From an uncultured Pelagibacteraceae bacterium (GTDB lineage: Bacteria > Pseudomonadota > Alphaproteobacteria > Pelagibacterales > Pelagibacteraceae): a stretch of DNA of 46,572 nucleotides. Positions within the stretch are counted from its first letter, which is position 1. The number at the start of each line of letters is the position of its first letter. A program made the position numbers and the translations under genes. The notes beneath the pieces are model-generated. The model was given only the letters and a program-made list of their open reading frames with translations, was not told the origin of the DNA and ran no database searches. This document shows positions 24,479-34,859 of the stretch, piece after piece. Location: positions 1-46,572 of the forward strand of contig CAJQTC010000013.1 of NCBI GenBank assembly GCA_905618885.1. Reading direction: 5' to 3'.

Positions 24479-25027
24479 ATGAAAAAACTTTTAATAATAC
24501 TTATTTACACACTTTTTATTTCTGATTATACTTTAGCAAATCAAGTGGTTATTGATTCCCTTAAAAGTAGTGGTAAATTAATATTTATTAGACATGCTTA
24601 TGCCCCGGGTGGAGGAGATCCTGATAATTTTCGTATTGAAGATTGTTCGACGCAAAGAAATTTAGATAAAACGGGCATTGAACAAGCCAAGCGTATTGGG
24701 AAATTTTTTAAAGATAATCAAATTTCTATTGATTTAGTACTTTCAAGTGAATGGTGCAGATGCAAAGAAACAGCTAAAAAAGCTTTTAAAAATTACAAAA
24801 CCTTTAGTGCTTTAAATTCTTTTTTTGCTTCAAAATTTGAAAAAAATAGAGACAAACAAATAAAAGACTTAAAAACTTTTATTACAAGCCTGAGTAGTAA
24901 AAAAAATATAGTTTTTGTAACTCATTATGTGGTAATTTCAGAGATACTTAATACAAATGTAAGTTCGGGAACAATTATAGTTGCTGATAAAAATTTTAAA
25001 GTTATTGGAACAGTGGAAGTAAATTAA
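24479..25027 (+). CDS. Exported histidine phosphatase family protein
   Basis: A 182-residue protein with a signal peptide (hydrophobic residues 3-17, probable cleavage after Ala20). The phosphatase motif is FIRHAYAPG with Arg38 and His39 (RHA instead of RHG, as in a subgroup), EWCRCKETAKKAF carries the second Arg, and VTHYVVISE supplies His149. Related periplasmic proteins of unknown substrate are found in many proteobacteria. It follows the membrane protein by 34 nt and precedes the TerB-like gene by 1 nt. Confidence 0.82.
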   Translation: MKKLLIILIYTLFISDYTLANQVVIDSLKSSGKLIFIRHAYAPGGGDPDNFRIEDCSTQRNLDKTGIEQAKRIGKFFKDNQISIDLVLSSEWCRCKETAKKAFKNYKTFSALNSFFASKFEKNRDKQIKDLKTFITSLSSKKNIVFVTHYVVISEILNTNVSSGTIIVADKNFKVIGTVEVN

Positions 25028-25028
25028 A

Positions 25029-25409
25029 ATGAATAAAGAAAATTTAAAAAAAATATCTGCTTTATTAGTACATGTTGCTAAAGTAGATGAAATTTATACA
25101 GATAAAGAAAGAGGAATAATTAAGAACTTTATTATATCTTTTTCTTACAATGAAGAAGATTGTGAAACTATTTTACAAGATTCTGAAAAATTAGAAGCAG
25201 ACTCCATTCAGTTGTTCAACTTCACTAGTGCTATTAAAAAAGAGTCCTTAGAGGTCAAAACAGAAATCATTGAACATTTATGGAAGATTATTATTTCTGA
25301 TAAAAGTGTAGATCAATACGAATCTAGTCTTATGAGACGTATTTGTGGTTTAATCTATTTTCCAGATAAATTGTCAGGCGAGATAAAACTGAAAATTTTA
25401 AATCAATAA
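25029..25409 (+). CDS. TerB-like helical protein
   Basis: A 126-residue all-helical protein matching the TerB family: LLVHVAKVDEIYTDKERGIIKNFI in the first half and LWKIIISDKSVDQYESSLMRRICGLIYFPD in the second. TerB proteins have two acidic metal-contacting positions between helices and are found in tellurite-resistance loci but also stand alone with unknown roles. No other ter gene is nearby, so tellurite resistance should not be assumed. It is the last gene before a bidirectional terminator facing katG. Confidence 0.75.
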   Translation: MNKENLKKISALLVHVAKVDEIYTDKERGIIKNFIISFSYNEEDCETILQDSEKLEADSIQLFNFTSAIKKESLEVKTEIIEHLWKIIISDKSVDQYESSLMRRICGLIYFPDKLSGEIKLKILNQ

Positions 25410-25420
25410 TAAATTTTTAT

Positions 25421-25461
25421 ATTAAGCGCCAGCTTCGAAAATATCAAAGATAGCGCTTAAT
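25421..25461. terminator. Bidirectional terminator-like hairpin between TerB-like gene and katG
   Basis: ATTAAGCGC at 25421-25429 and GCGCTTAAT at 25453-25461 are a perfect 9-bp inverted repeat with a 23-nt loop. It lies between two converging genes, 12 nt after one stop and 15 nt before the other. There is a T-run only before the left arm, which would serve the minus-strand katG transcript. Confidence 0.65.
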
Positions 25462-25475
25462 TGAATTTAACAAAA

Positions 25476-27653
<2,178 letters not shown>

Positions 27654-27692
27654 TTAATTATAAATTAAATGTTAACACGATATTGACATAAG

Positions 27693-27714
27693 ATATAATT
27701 ATATTTAATTATAT
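27693..27714. promoter_or_regulatory. Perfect 9-bp inverted repeat between katG and oxyR, candidate operator
   Basis: ATATAATTA at 27693-27701 and TAATTATAT at 27706-27714 are separated by 4 nt. The site is centred 29 nt upstream of the oxyR ATG and about 65 nt upstream of katG, where a LysR-type dimer would bind to control both genes. The repeat is all A/T, so chance is a real alternative. TTGACA at 27683-27688 lies next to it. Confidence 0.4.
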
Positions 27715-27732
27715 ACGTTATAACTTTTACTT

Positions 27733-28614
27733 ATGATAAATATATCAGCAAAGCAACTTAGATACTTCCTCGCGGTTGCTAAACAAAAAAACTTTCAAAA
27801 AGCAGCTGATGAATGTGCAATTTCGCAGCCAGCCTTATCTATGAAAATCAAAGAACTCGAAGGCACACTTGGTCAGCTTATTGAAAGAGGAAGTAAGAAA
27901 TTTTATTTAACTCAAACTGGACAAGCTTTAGTTAATAAAGCAGAAAATATTATCCAATCATTTGATGACCTTAAACACCTGGCAAATAAAGGTGATGGCA
28001 TTAATCAATTGTCTATTGGTGCAATTCCAACGGTTGCTCCTTATTTGCTGCCTAAAATTATTAAAACCATTTCTAAGCAATACAAAGATATTGTGATTGA
28101 ACCTAAGGAGGCCGTTACAGATAAATTAGTTTCTTATTTAATTACTGGAAAAATAGACTTAGCTATTTTAGCTCTCCCAACTTATGAACCTTTATTAACT
28201 GAGATACCTCTTTTTGAAGAAGAATTTTTATTAATTCGTCATATAAACGACGCAAATAAACCTGTGCCAAACAATAAAGAACTAACAAACATGAAATTAC
28301 TATTATTAGAAGAAGGACATTGTTTAAGAAGTCAGACACTATCTTTTTGCAAAGTAACTTCTGTGCCAAAAAATATTATGGAGGGCACTACACTAACAAC
28401 ATTAGTTCAAATGGTTAGTTCAGGCATTGGCGTAACATTAATTCCTGAAATAGCTGTACCTTTTGAAACAAGGTCAGCTAAAGTTTCAATTAGTAAATTT
28501 CAACAACAAAAACCAAAACGAATTATAGGGCTGGTTTGGAGAAAATCTAATCCATTGTTACGACAATTTAATGAAATTGCAATTTTGTTAAAAAATTTAA
28601 ACCAAATAAAATAA
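27733..28614 (+). CDS. oxyR: OxyR-type hydrogen peroxide-sensing LysR regulator
   Basis: A 293-residue LysR-family protein: winged HTH at 1-60 (FLAVAKQKNFQKAADECAISQPALSMKIKELE) and a substrate-binding-like domain. The peroxide-sensing segment LLEEGHCLRSQTLSFC contains Cys197 and Cys206, matching the redox pair Cys199/Cys208 of E. coli OxyR, including the neighbouring GHCLR motif. That makes a true peroxide sensor likely. It is divergent from katG, the classic target. The palindrome at 27693-27714 may be its site. A small C39-like gene follows 6 nt after the stop. Confidence 0.93.
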   Translation: MINISAKQLRYFLAVAKQKNFQKAADECAISQPALSMKIKELEGTLGQLIERGSKKFYLTQTGQALVNKAENIIQSFDDLKHLANKGDGINQLSIGAIPTVAPYLLPKIIKTISKQYKDIVIEPKEAVTDKLVSYLITGKIDLAILALPTYEPLLTEIPLFEEEFLLIRHINDANKPVPNNKELTNMKLLLLEEGHCLRSQTLSFCKVTSVPKNIMEGTTLTTLVQMVSSGIGVTLIPEIAVPFETRSAKVSISKFQQQKPKRIIGLVWRKSNPLLRQFNEIAILLKNLNQIK

Positions 28615-28620
28615 AAAGAC

Positions 28621-29106
28621 ATGTTTTTTAAAAGATTATTTTCTAGAAGCAATCTAAAACTTGAAGTTGATGATGGTGGGCGAGCAGCAGCAGGTTATAA
28701 GGGTCAAGCTGGTGATTGTGTAGTCAGATCCATATCAATAGTAACGGGTATGCCATACCAAAAAGTTTATGATGATTTATTTAAAGCTAATGAAGAATTT
28801 AGAAATACATCAAGAACAAAACTTGCAAGAAGTTTAAAGCAAAAAAATGATAGCCCAAGATCAGGCACACACAGAGTGGTTTTAAAGAAGTATCTTGCTC
28901 AACTAGGCTTTCAGTGGACACCTACAATGTTTGTAGGACAAGGATGTAAAGTACATTTAAAAAAAGAAGAATTACCGAATGGAACTCTTTTAGTTTCTTG
29001 TTCTAAGCACATTACTGTAGTTAAAGAAGGCGTTCTACACGACACACATGATTGCTCTAGAAATGGAACACGTTGCGTATATGGTTACTGGACTAAAGCT
29101 AATTAA
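28621..29106 (+). CDS. Small protein with papain/C39-like Cys-His-Asp pattern
   Basis: A 161-residue protein. Residues 25-52 read GYKGQAGDCVVRSISIVTGMPYQKVYDDL, with Cys33 at the start of a helix, and SKHITVVKEGVLHDTHDCS gives His130 and Asp141. This Cys-helix...His-strand-Asp layout is that of papain-fold (C39-like) peptidases or transglutaminases. Similar short proteins occur in phages and bacterial genomes with no known role. There is no signal peptide. It directly follows oxyR (6 nt), so peroxide-linked expression is possible. Whether it is a peptidase is not shown by sequence alone. Confidence 0.6.
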   Translation: MFFKRLFSRSNLKLEVDDGGRAAAGYKGQAGDCVVRSISIVTGMPYQKVYDDLFKANEEFRNTSRTKLARSLKQKNDSPRSGTHRVVLKKYLAQLGFQWTPTMFVGQGCKVHLKKEELPNGTLLVSCSKHITVVKEGVLHDTHDCSRNGTRCVYGYWTKAN

Positions 29107-29185
29107 TTATTATTTAAAACGTAAATAAAAATAAAGAATTATACGTGTACAGATAAGACATAAATATTTCACATATGTATATATC

Positions 29186-29194
29186 TGCTATTAT
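29186..29194 (+). promoter_or_regulatory. Candidate extended -10 promoter for the betaine transporter genes
   Basis: TGC-TATTAT at 29186-29194 forms an extended -10 element, with TTTCAC 16 nt upstream as a weak -35. The leader would be about 78 nt. I saw no recognisable riboswitch fold in it, but it ends with GGAGG at 29270-29274, the strongest ribosome-binding site in the window. Confidence 0.35.
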
Positions 29195-29278
29195 TCACCT
29201 TTTAGTTGAGTCCGGTTACATTTAGTGACTTTAGATGCTATGTTTGACCATAACATTCATTAAAATAACGGAGGAAAT

Positions 29279-30220
29279 GTGAGATATTTAAAATACCTAG
29301 TAACTATAATGCTAGCATTCACTATTAGTAGTAGTGTAAACGCGGCTGATGTGAGAATGGCAAGAGCCAATTGGGACACAGGCTATTTTCAAGCGGAAAT
29401 CTACAAACAAGCTCTAGAAAAAATGGGATACAAGGTTACAGAGCCAAAAACTATGAAACCCTCAGTTTTTTACCTTGCTGCAGCTGCAGGAGACCTAGAT
29501 TTATGGGTTAATGGTTGGTTTGGAACTCATGATACTTACATCAAAGAAGCCAAAGGCAAAGTTAAAGCAGTTGGTAATGTAATGGCAAAAGGTGGTTTAC
29601 AGGGTTATTTAGTAGATAAAAAATCTGCAGATAAATTTGGCATTAAAACTGTTATGGATATTAAAAAACACGCTAAACAATTTGACTCAAACGGTGATGG
29701 AAAAGCAGACATGGTAGCTTGCCCTCCAGGCTGGGGATGTGAAAAACAAATTACAAAACATTTCGCTGAGCTTGGTTTAGGTGATTTTATTAACCCAGTA
29801 CAAGCAGACTATTCGGCTTCTATGGCTGATACTATTGCAAAATATAAGAACGGGAAATCTGTTTTGTTTTACACTTGGACTCCTAATTGGACAGTTGGTG
29901 CCCTTGAGCTTGGTAAAGACATTGTTTGGATAGAAGTCCCTTACAGTGAGACTAAGTCAGTTAAAGTACCTAATGCGACAAAATCTAAAATTAATATGGG
30001 TTTTGGAGCTGACGATATTCGTCCTGCAGCCAATGTTGATTTCTTGAAAGCCAATCCTAAAGTTGAAAAGATGTTAAAAAAAGCATCTATTCCTTTAGCA
30101 GATGTAGCAGCTCAAAACATGAAGATGAATGAGGGTGAGAAATCTGAAAAAGCAATTAAGAAACATGCTAATGCTTGGATAAAAGCTAATCAAAGCACAT
30201 TCGATAGCTGGATTAAATAA
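29279..30220 (+). CDS. proX: Glycine betaine/proline-type ABC transporter substrate-binding protein
   Basis: A 313-residue periplasmic binding protein of the ProX/OpuAC type. Residues 1-22 are a signal peptide ending SSVNA. Aromatic residues suited to a quaternary-ammonium cage are abundant: Trp32 in RANWDTGYFQ, Trp76 and Trp80 in DLWVNGWFGTHD, and Trp152 in CPPGWGC, where two cysteines may form a disulfide. Start is GTG at 29279, because GGAGG lies 4 nt upstream and the nearby ATG is followed at once by a stop. The permease follows after 17 nt. Likely ligands are glycine betaine, proline betaine or choline. Confidence 0.88.
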   Translation: MRYLKYLVTIMLAFTISSSVNAADVRMARANWDTGYFQAEIYKQALEKMGYKVTEPKTMKPSVFYLAAAAGDLDLWVNGWFGTHDTYIKEAKGKVKAVGNVMAKGGLQGYLVDKKSADKFGIKTVMDIKKHAKQFDSNGDGKADMVACPPGWGCEKQITKHFAELGLGDFINPVQADYSASMADTIAKYKNGKSVLFYTWTPNWTVGALELGKDIVWIEVPYSETKSVKVPNATKSKINMGFGADDIRPAANVDFLKANPKVEKMLKKASIPLADVAAQNMKMNEGEKSEKAIKKHANAWIKANQSTFDSWIK

Positions 30221-30237
30221 ATTAGTTAGTCAGAACA

Positions 30238-31089
30238 GTGAGTTTAAAATTAGCACCTTCTGATTATGAGATTTATTTACCTATAGCTGAATGGATTGAA
30301 AAAAATATTAAAGAGTGGTTGTTTATGCAGCGACCACTCTTTAAAAAACTTTCCTCTCCCATTGATACAGTTTTAAATAGTTTAGAATATTTATTTAATA
30401 TAATTCCATTCCCTGTTGCTATTTTAATATTTATTTATTTTGCTTATAAAACTAACGGTTTTAAATTTTCAGTTATGACTGTCATAGGTTTAGTTTTTAT
30501 TGACCTTGTAGATCTTTGGTCAGAATCTATGACTACGCTTGCAATGATTTTTACCGCTGTCATTTTTTGTATAATCATAGGTATACCTTTAGGCATTCTT
30601 TGTTCTAGAAGTAAAATATTTGAAACAATCATGAGACCAATATTAGATGTGATGCAAACCATTCCTAGTTTTGTATATTTAATTCCTGTTGTTATGCTTT
30701 TTGGAATTGGTTTAACTCCCGGCGTGATAGCTACAATAATTTTCGCTCTCCCACCAACTATTCGACTTACTAATTTAGGTATTAGACAGGTAGGTAAAGG
30801 CTTTAAAGAGGCCGGATCAAGTTTGGGCTTAACTAAGTTAGTAATATTAATAAAAATTGAGATACCTTTGGCGCTGAAAACCATAATGGCAGGTGTAAAT
30901 CAAACATTAATGTTATCTTTATCAATGGTCGTTATTGCAGCATTAATAGGTGCTGGCGGATTAGGGCTTACAGTTTATATCGCTCTAGGAAGATTAGATA
31001 TTGGATCTGCAGTAATTGGAGGAACTGGTATTGTTATTTTAGCAATTATATTAGATAGAATTACTCAAAAGTTTGCAAACACGAAGTAG
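30238..31089 (+). CDS. proW: Betaine-type ABC transporter permease (ProW/OpuAB-like)
   Basis: A 283-residue permease with about six helices and a long N-terminal cytoplasmic extension typical of ProW. The BPD transmembrane domain shows PILDVMQTIPSFVYLIPVVMLFGIG and the EAA loop GKGFKEAGSSLGLTKLVILIKIEIPLAL that contacts the ATPase. A ProV-type ATPase is expected beside it, but the next gene is an unrelated hydrolase on the opposite strand, so the ATPase must be encoded elsewhere. Start is GTG without a good ribosome-binding site. Confidence 0.9.
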   Translation: MSLKLAPSDYEIYLPIAEWIEKNIKEWLFMQRPLFKKLSSPIDTVLNSLEYLFNIIPFPVAILIFIYFAYKTNGFKFSVMTVIGLVFIDLVDLWSESMTTLAMIFTAVIFCIIIGIPLGILCSRSKIFETIMRPILDVMQTIPSFVYLIPVVMLFGIGLTPGVIATIIFALPPTIRLTNLGIRQVGKGFKEAGSSLGLTKLVILIKIEIPLALKTIMAGVNQTLMLSLSMVVIAALIGAGGLGLTVYIALGRLDIGSAVIGGTGIVILAIILDRITQKFANTK

Positions 31090-31101
31090 TTAAATTAATT
31101 T

Positions 31102-31905
31102 TTAAATAACTGAAATAAATTTTTTTATTTCATTTAGTAGTTTTTGGTCATATCGCATCATGTGATCATCGTTGTCGATAAAATATTTGAACTTAGGTTC
31201 ATTTGCTTTCTCGAATAATTTTTTACCCATAGAAAAAGGTACGATACTATCTAATCTACCATGCAACACTAATAGAGGTGAATTAATATTAGTTAATTTT
31301 TTTATTGTTTCATACTTGTCTTTTAATAAATATTTAACAGGTAAAACTGGATAATACTTCTGCGCAAGCTCTATCATAGAGGTAAAAGGTGACTCCAAAA
31401 TAATTCCTGCCAAATCTTTATTTTGGGCAGTCTCAATAGCTACAGCCGTACCTAGAGATTCACCATATAGGATGAGATTTCTTTCTTTAACACCTTTCAT
31501 TTTTATCCAATCCAATGTACTTCTTGCATCTTCGTATAAACCTTGTTCGCTGGGTTTGCCTTGGTTACCACTAAATCCTCTATAAGCAACAATTAAAAAA
31601 TTAACATCAAGCTTTGATAGCTTATTTAATTTGTAGTTTCGATTTCTTAGATTTCCAGCATTTCCATGAAAAAAAATTATAGTTTTTTTATTAGTTAAAT
31701 CTTTTTCATGCAGCCAAGCTTTTAATTTAATTCCTTTTTTATTTTGAATGAATATTTCTTTGTAATCAAAGTTAATCTCATCTTCCTGATAGCTATTATC
31801 TGAAGGATGATAGAGCAGATTTCTTTGAAAAAGATAAATATAGGTAAGAACTATAAGATAAGTTATTAAACCCAATGATAGAGAAATATAAAAGAATTTA
31901 TTCAT
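31102..31905 (-). CDS. Membrane-anchored alpha/beta hydrolase (BEM46/ABHD13-like)
   Basis: A 267-residue protein with one N-terminal membrane helix (about 6-26) and an alpha/beta-hydrolase domain. FFHGNAGN at 78-85 is the oxyanion part; LYGESLGTAVA gives the nucleophile Ser150; Asp219 in HGRLDSIVP and His248 in NDDHMMR complete the triad. YHPSD near the start is typical of the BEM46/ABHD13 group, whose substrates are not settled (esters or acyl groups are likely). Single gene, convergent with the permease and divergent from rmuC. Confidence 0.88.
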   Translation of the reverse strand: MNKFFYISLSLGLITYLIVLTYIYLFQRNLLYHPSDNSYQEDEINFDYKEIFIQNKKGIKLKAWLHEKDLTNKKTIIFFHGNAGNLRNRNYKLNKLSKLDVNFLIVAYRGFSGNQGKPSEQGLYEDARSTLDWIKMKGVKERNLILYGESLGTAVAIETAQNKDLAGIILESPFTSMIELAQKYYPVLPVKYLLKDKYETIKKLTNINSPLLVLHGRLDSIVPFSMGKKLFEKANEPKFKYFIDNDDHMMRYDQKLLNEIKKFISVI

Positions 31906-31941
31906 AGTTTAATTTGAAAAAAGAACGGTTATAATGGTTAT

Positions 31942-33057
31942 ATGGATATAAATTTGATTCTCCTAACAATTATCTCAATTTCTTTAATAGTTTTAATTTA
32001 TTTTGTTGTTTTTAAAAAAAAAGAGATTGCTGCAGATGAAACAAAAGATAATTTAACCGAAGAAATTACTCGTTTAAAAGATACGCTTAATCAATCCATA
32101 AACAGTCAAATGTCCAACATGTCGACTTCTTTTAATTCCCTATCAAAAGATGTGACTAGAGATATGACCAAGGCCTTAACAGAAGTTGATCAAAAAGTTG
32201 GCACATTCAATAAACAAGTAGAAGGCTTAAGCAAAAGTTCAGAAAATTTTACTAGAATTTTATCAGGAGTAAAACAATATGGAGTATTAGCTGAATTTTC
32301 ATTGGCTTCTCTATTAAAAGATTTATTACCAGCTTCTCAATTTATAGAAAACGTTAAAATGAAACCTGGTGAAACCCAAGACACCGTGGAGTTTGCTGTT
32401 AAGCTTGAAGATGTTTTAGTTCCAGTTGATAGTCACTGGCCTATAGAAAAATATAAAGCCATAGATGATGCTTTTCAAAATAATGACAAAGAAGCTTTAG
32501 CTGAAGCAAGGAAAAATCTAGCTACAGCCTACAGAAACAAAGCTAAAGCCGTAAGTGAAAAATATATTGCACCACCAAAAACAACAGATTTTGCAATTGT
32601 CTATGCTCCAACAGAAGGTTTGTTTGCTGAGTTATCTAGCTACCGAGATCCAAAAACAAAAAAATTATTACTACAAGAACTTATGACTGAATACAAAGTA
32701 ACGGTTGCGGGACCAAATACACTATCGGCTTTACTTCAATCTTATCATTTAGGCTTTCAAACTTTAAAAGTACAAAAGAACGCAACGCAAATTTACGGAG
32801 ATCTTAGGAACATAACAGCAAGGTTTGAAAAACATTTTTTAGGTATAACTGTCCTTAGAAAAAAATTAGACGAAGCAATGAAAGCAACTGATCTATTTGG
32901 CCGCGATGGAAGGTCTATTATGCGTACTTTAGAAAATATTAAAGATCCAAATAGCAGTGGTGACAATGATAAAGTCTCAACTCTACCGAAAAGTTCAACA
33001 GGTAGTTATGGACAGGTAGAAGATTCAATTGAAGAAAAGATTGAAAAAATTAATTAA
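31942..33057 (+). CDS. rmuC: DNA recombination protein RmuC
   Basis: A 371-residue RmuC: an N-terminal membrane helix (4-24), a coiled-coil region (about 38-105) and the conserved nuclease-like core with VEFAVKLEDVLVPVDSHWPIEKY and DFAIVYAPTEGLFAEL. RmuC limits inversion and recombination at repeats. TATAAT at 31930-31935 lies only 6 nt before the ATG, which would make the message nearly leaderless. It is followed after 21 nt by sbcB, and both act in DNA recombination or repair. Confidence 0.93.
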   Translation: MDINLILLTIISISLIVLIYFVVFKKKEIAADETKDNLTEEITRLKDTLNQSINSQMSNMSTSFNSLSKDVTRDMTKALTEVDQKVGTFNKQVEGLSKSSENFTRILSGVKQYGVLAEFSLASLLKDLLPASQFIENVKMKPGETQDTVEFAVKLEDVLVPVDSHWPIEKYKAIDDAFQNNDKEALAEARKNLATAYRNKAKAVSEKYIAPPKTTDFAIVYAPTEGLFAELSSYRDPKTKKLLLQELMTEYKVTVAGPNTLSALLQSYHLGFQTLKVQKNATQIYGDLRNITARFEKHFLGITVLRKKLDEAMKATDLFGRDGRSIMRTLENIKDPNSSGDNDKVSTLPKSSTGSYGQVEDSIEEKIEKIN

Positions 33058-33078
33058 TCCATTATTTATAACCTCTTA

Positions 33079-34500
33079 ATGTCAAATTTTGTTTTTTACG
33101 ATTTTGAAACCAGCTCATCTAATAAATCTTGGGGTCAGATAATTCAGGTTGGAGCTATTTTAACCAATGACAACTTGGAAGAGCTTGATCGTTACGAAGC
33201 AAGATGCAGGCTAAGTCCAAGTATTATTCCAGAAGCTATGGCTCTCATCGTAAATAAATCTTCACCAAAAATGCTAAAAGAAGCGAACCTTTCTCATTAT
33301 GAAATGATTAGACAGCTTGTTGAAACTTTAAAGCGTTGGGGTAAGGCTACATTTATTGGTTTTAACAGCATAGACTTTGATGAAGAATTCTTAAGAACAA
33401 CTTTATTTCAAACATTAGAATATCCTTACTTAACAAACTCAAATGGAAATAACAGAGGCGATCTACTTAACCTAGCAAGAGCTGCTAATCTTTATTATCC
33501 AAACACTCTTAAAAATTCTATAAGCGCAAAAGGAAATGCTGTTTATAAATTAGATCAAATGGCACCTCTTAACGGTATTGAACATGGTGACGCCCACAGT
33601 GCTATAGGTGATGTAATTGCAACATTAGGAGTTGCAAAAATTATTTCAAAAAAAGCTCCAAACGTTTGGAAAGCAAGTCAATTAACAACAAACAAAGACT
33701 CAACTTTAGAGGTTATAAAAAAAGAACTTTATTTTTGCACAAATGAATATTTTTACGGGAAAAGCAGACCTTACATACAGGCTTTTGTTTGCCAGCATCC
33801 CAAATATCAGTGGCCAAAATGCTTTGACTTAAAACATGACCCTAGCGTTTATCTAGATATGCCCGCAGCAGAGTTAAAAGTTGCAATGGGTAAAAACCCA
33901 AAATTTTTAAGAACAGTTAGACACAACAAACACCCAATTATTATGAATCCCTCATACGGAAATGAATTTGATGATTATAAAATGCTAGGAGCAGAAAAAC
34001 TAGCAGCAAGAGCTAAACTTATTAAAGATAATAAAAAATTTGCAGAAAAAATTAGTCTTATTTTACAAGATGAAGCTGAAGAAAAAGAACAAACAAAATC
34101 GCAAGAGGACATCTATGAAGAAGAAAGTATTTATACTAAATTTACAGGTCCTGAAGACAATAAAATGATGCCTGAATTTCATAAAGTAGAATGGGATAAA
34201 AAATTTTCAATTTTAAGCAAGTTTAAAGATGAAAGATTACACTATTTTGGCAGACGTCTAATTTACGAAGAAAAACCAGAGTTACTTCCAGAGATTGAAT
34301 ACAATGAAATTAGAAGAACTATTGCCAAAAGACTTCTAAGCACCAATAGTGAAAAATGGAATACCATACCAAGAACTTACTCAGAGATTGACACATTACG
34401 AGAAAAATTTGAACGAGAAGGCCAACCTGAACGTTTACTTATCTTAGATGATATTAACACATATGTTGAAGAGATGGAGAAATTTTATAACGCTGTCTAG
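33079..34500 (+). CDS. sbcB: Exodeoxyribonuclease I
   Basis: A 473-residue protein, the same size as E. coli exonuclease I. The DEDDh active site is visible: Asp8 and Glu10 in YDFETSS, Asp101 in NSIDFDEEF, and His173 and Asp178 in HGDAHSAIGDV. The C-terminal half contains SH3-like and helical parts. It degrades single-stranded DNA 3' to 5' in repair and recombination. SbcB is best known from gammaproteobacteria. The pairing with rmuC suggests a small DNA-repair operon. Confidence 0.93.
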   Translation: MSNFVFYDFETSSSNKSWGQIIQVGAILTNDNLEELDRYEARCRLSPSIIPEAMALIVNKSSPKMLKEANLSHYEMIRQLVETLKRWGKATFIGFNSIDFDEEFLRTTLFQTLEYPYLTNSNGNNRGDLLNLARAANLYYPNTLKNSISAKGNAVYKLDQMAPLNGIEHGDAHSAIGDVIATLGVAKIISKKAPNVWKASQLTTNKDSTLEVIKKELYFCTNEYFYGKSRPYIQAFVCQHPKYQWPKCFDLKHDPSVYLDMPAAELKVAMGKNPKFLRTVRHNKHPIIMNPSYGNEFDDYKMLGAEKLAARAKLIKDNKKFAEKISLILQDEAEEKEQTKSQEDIYEEESIYTKFTGPEDNKMMPEFHKVEWDKKFSILSKFKDERLHYFGRRLIYEEKPELLPEIEYNEIRRTIAKRLLSTNSEKWNTIPRTYSEIDTLREKFEREGQPERLLILDDINTYVEEMEKFYNAV

Positions 34501-34538
34501 TTGACTTTAATTAAAAAATACTTATTTATTAATTATCT

Positions 34539-34859
34539 ATGACCACAAAAAAAATAACAGATGAAAATTTTGAAGCAGATGTTTTAAAAGCATCAAAGCC
34601 AACCGTGGTTGATTTTTGGGCGGAGTGGTGTTCGCCGTGTAAGCAAATTGGCCCTCTTCTTGAAGAGATTTCAGATGAAATGAAAGATCAGATTATAATT
34701 GGAAAACATAATATTGACGAAGATCCAAATTCTCCTACAAAATATGGCATACGTGGAATTCCAACAATGCTATTATTTAAAGACGGTCAATTAAAAGCAA
34801 CTAAAGTTGGAGCTACTACAAAATCAAATATAATTTCTTGGATTAAAGAAAATATTTAA
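34539..34859 (+). CDS. trxA: Thioredoxin
   Basis: A 106-residue thioredoxin. The active site reads WAEWCSPCKQI (Cys31 and Cys34), with Ser in place of the common Gly of WCGPC. The cis-proline is Pro75 in RGIPTMLLF, and KDGQ follows. No signal peptide, so it is cytoplasmic. Its stop codon shares the bases TTAA (34856-34859) with the stop of the converging folC gene. Next to folC and accD, this matches the common alphaproteobacterial trp-accD-folC-trxA arrangement, though trxA here is in the opposite orientation. Confidence 0.93.
   Translation: MTTKKITDENFEADVLKASKPTVVDFWAEWCSPCKQIGPLLEEISDEMKDQIIIGKHNIDEDPNSPTKYGIRGIPTMLLFKDGQLKATKVGATTKSNIISWIKENI

Noticed and set aside
25029-25409. Tellurite resistance locus
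   Set aside because: Only a single TerB-like gene is present, with none of the other ter genes; the family name does not show the function.
27683-27699. TTGACA plus TATAAT as the oxyR promoter
   Set aside because: The boxes are only 5 nt apart, far too close for a sigma70 promoter.
29107-29278. Riboswitch in the leader of the betaine transporter
   Set aside because: I found no conserved core of a known class and only weak short stems; the region is described as promoter plus ribosome-binding site only.
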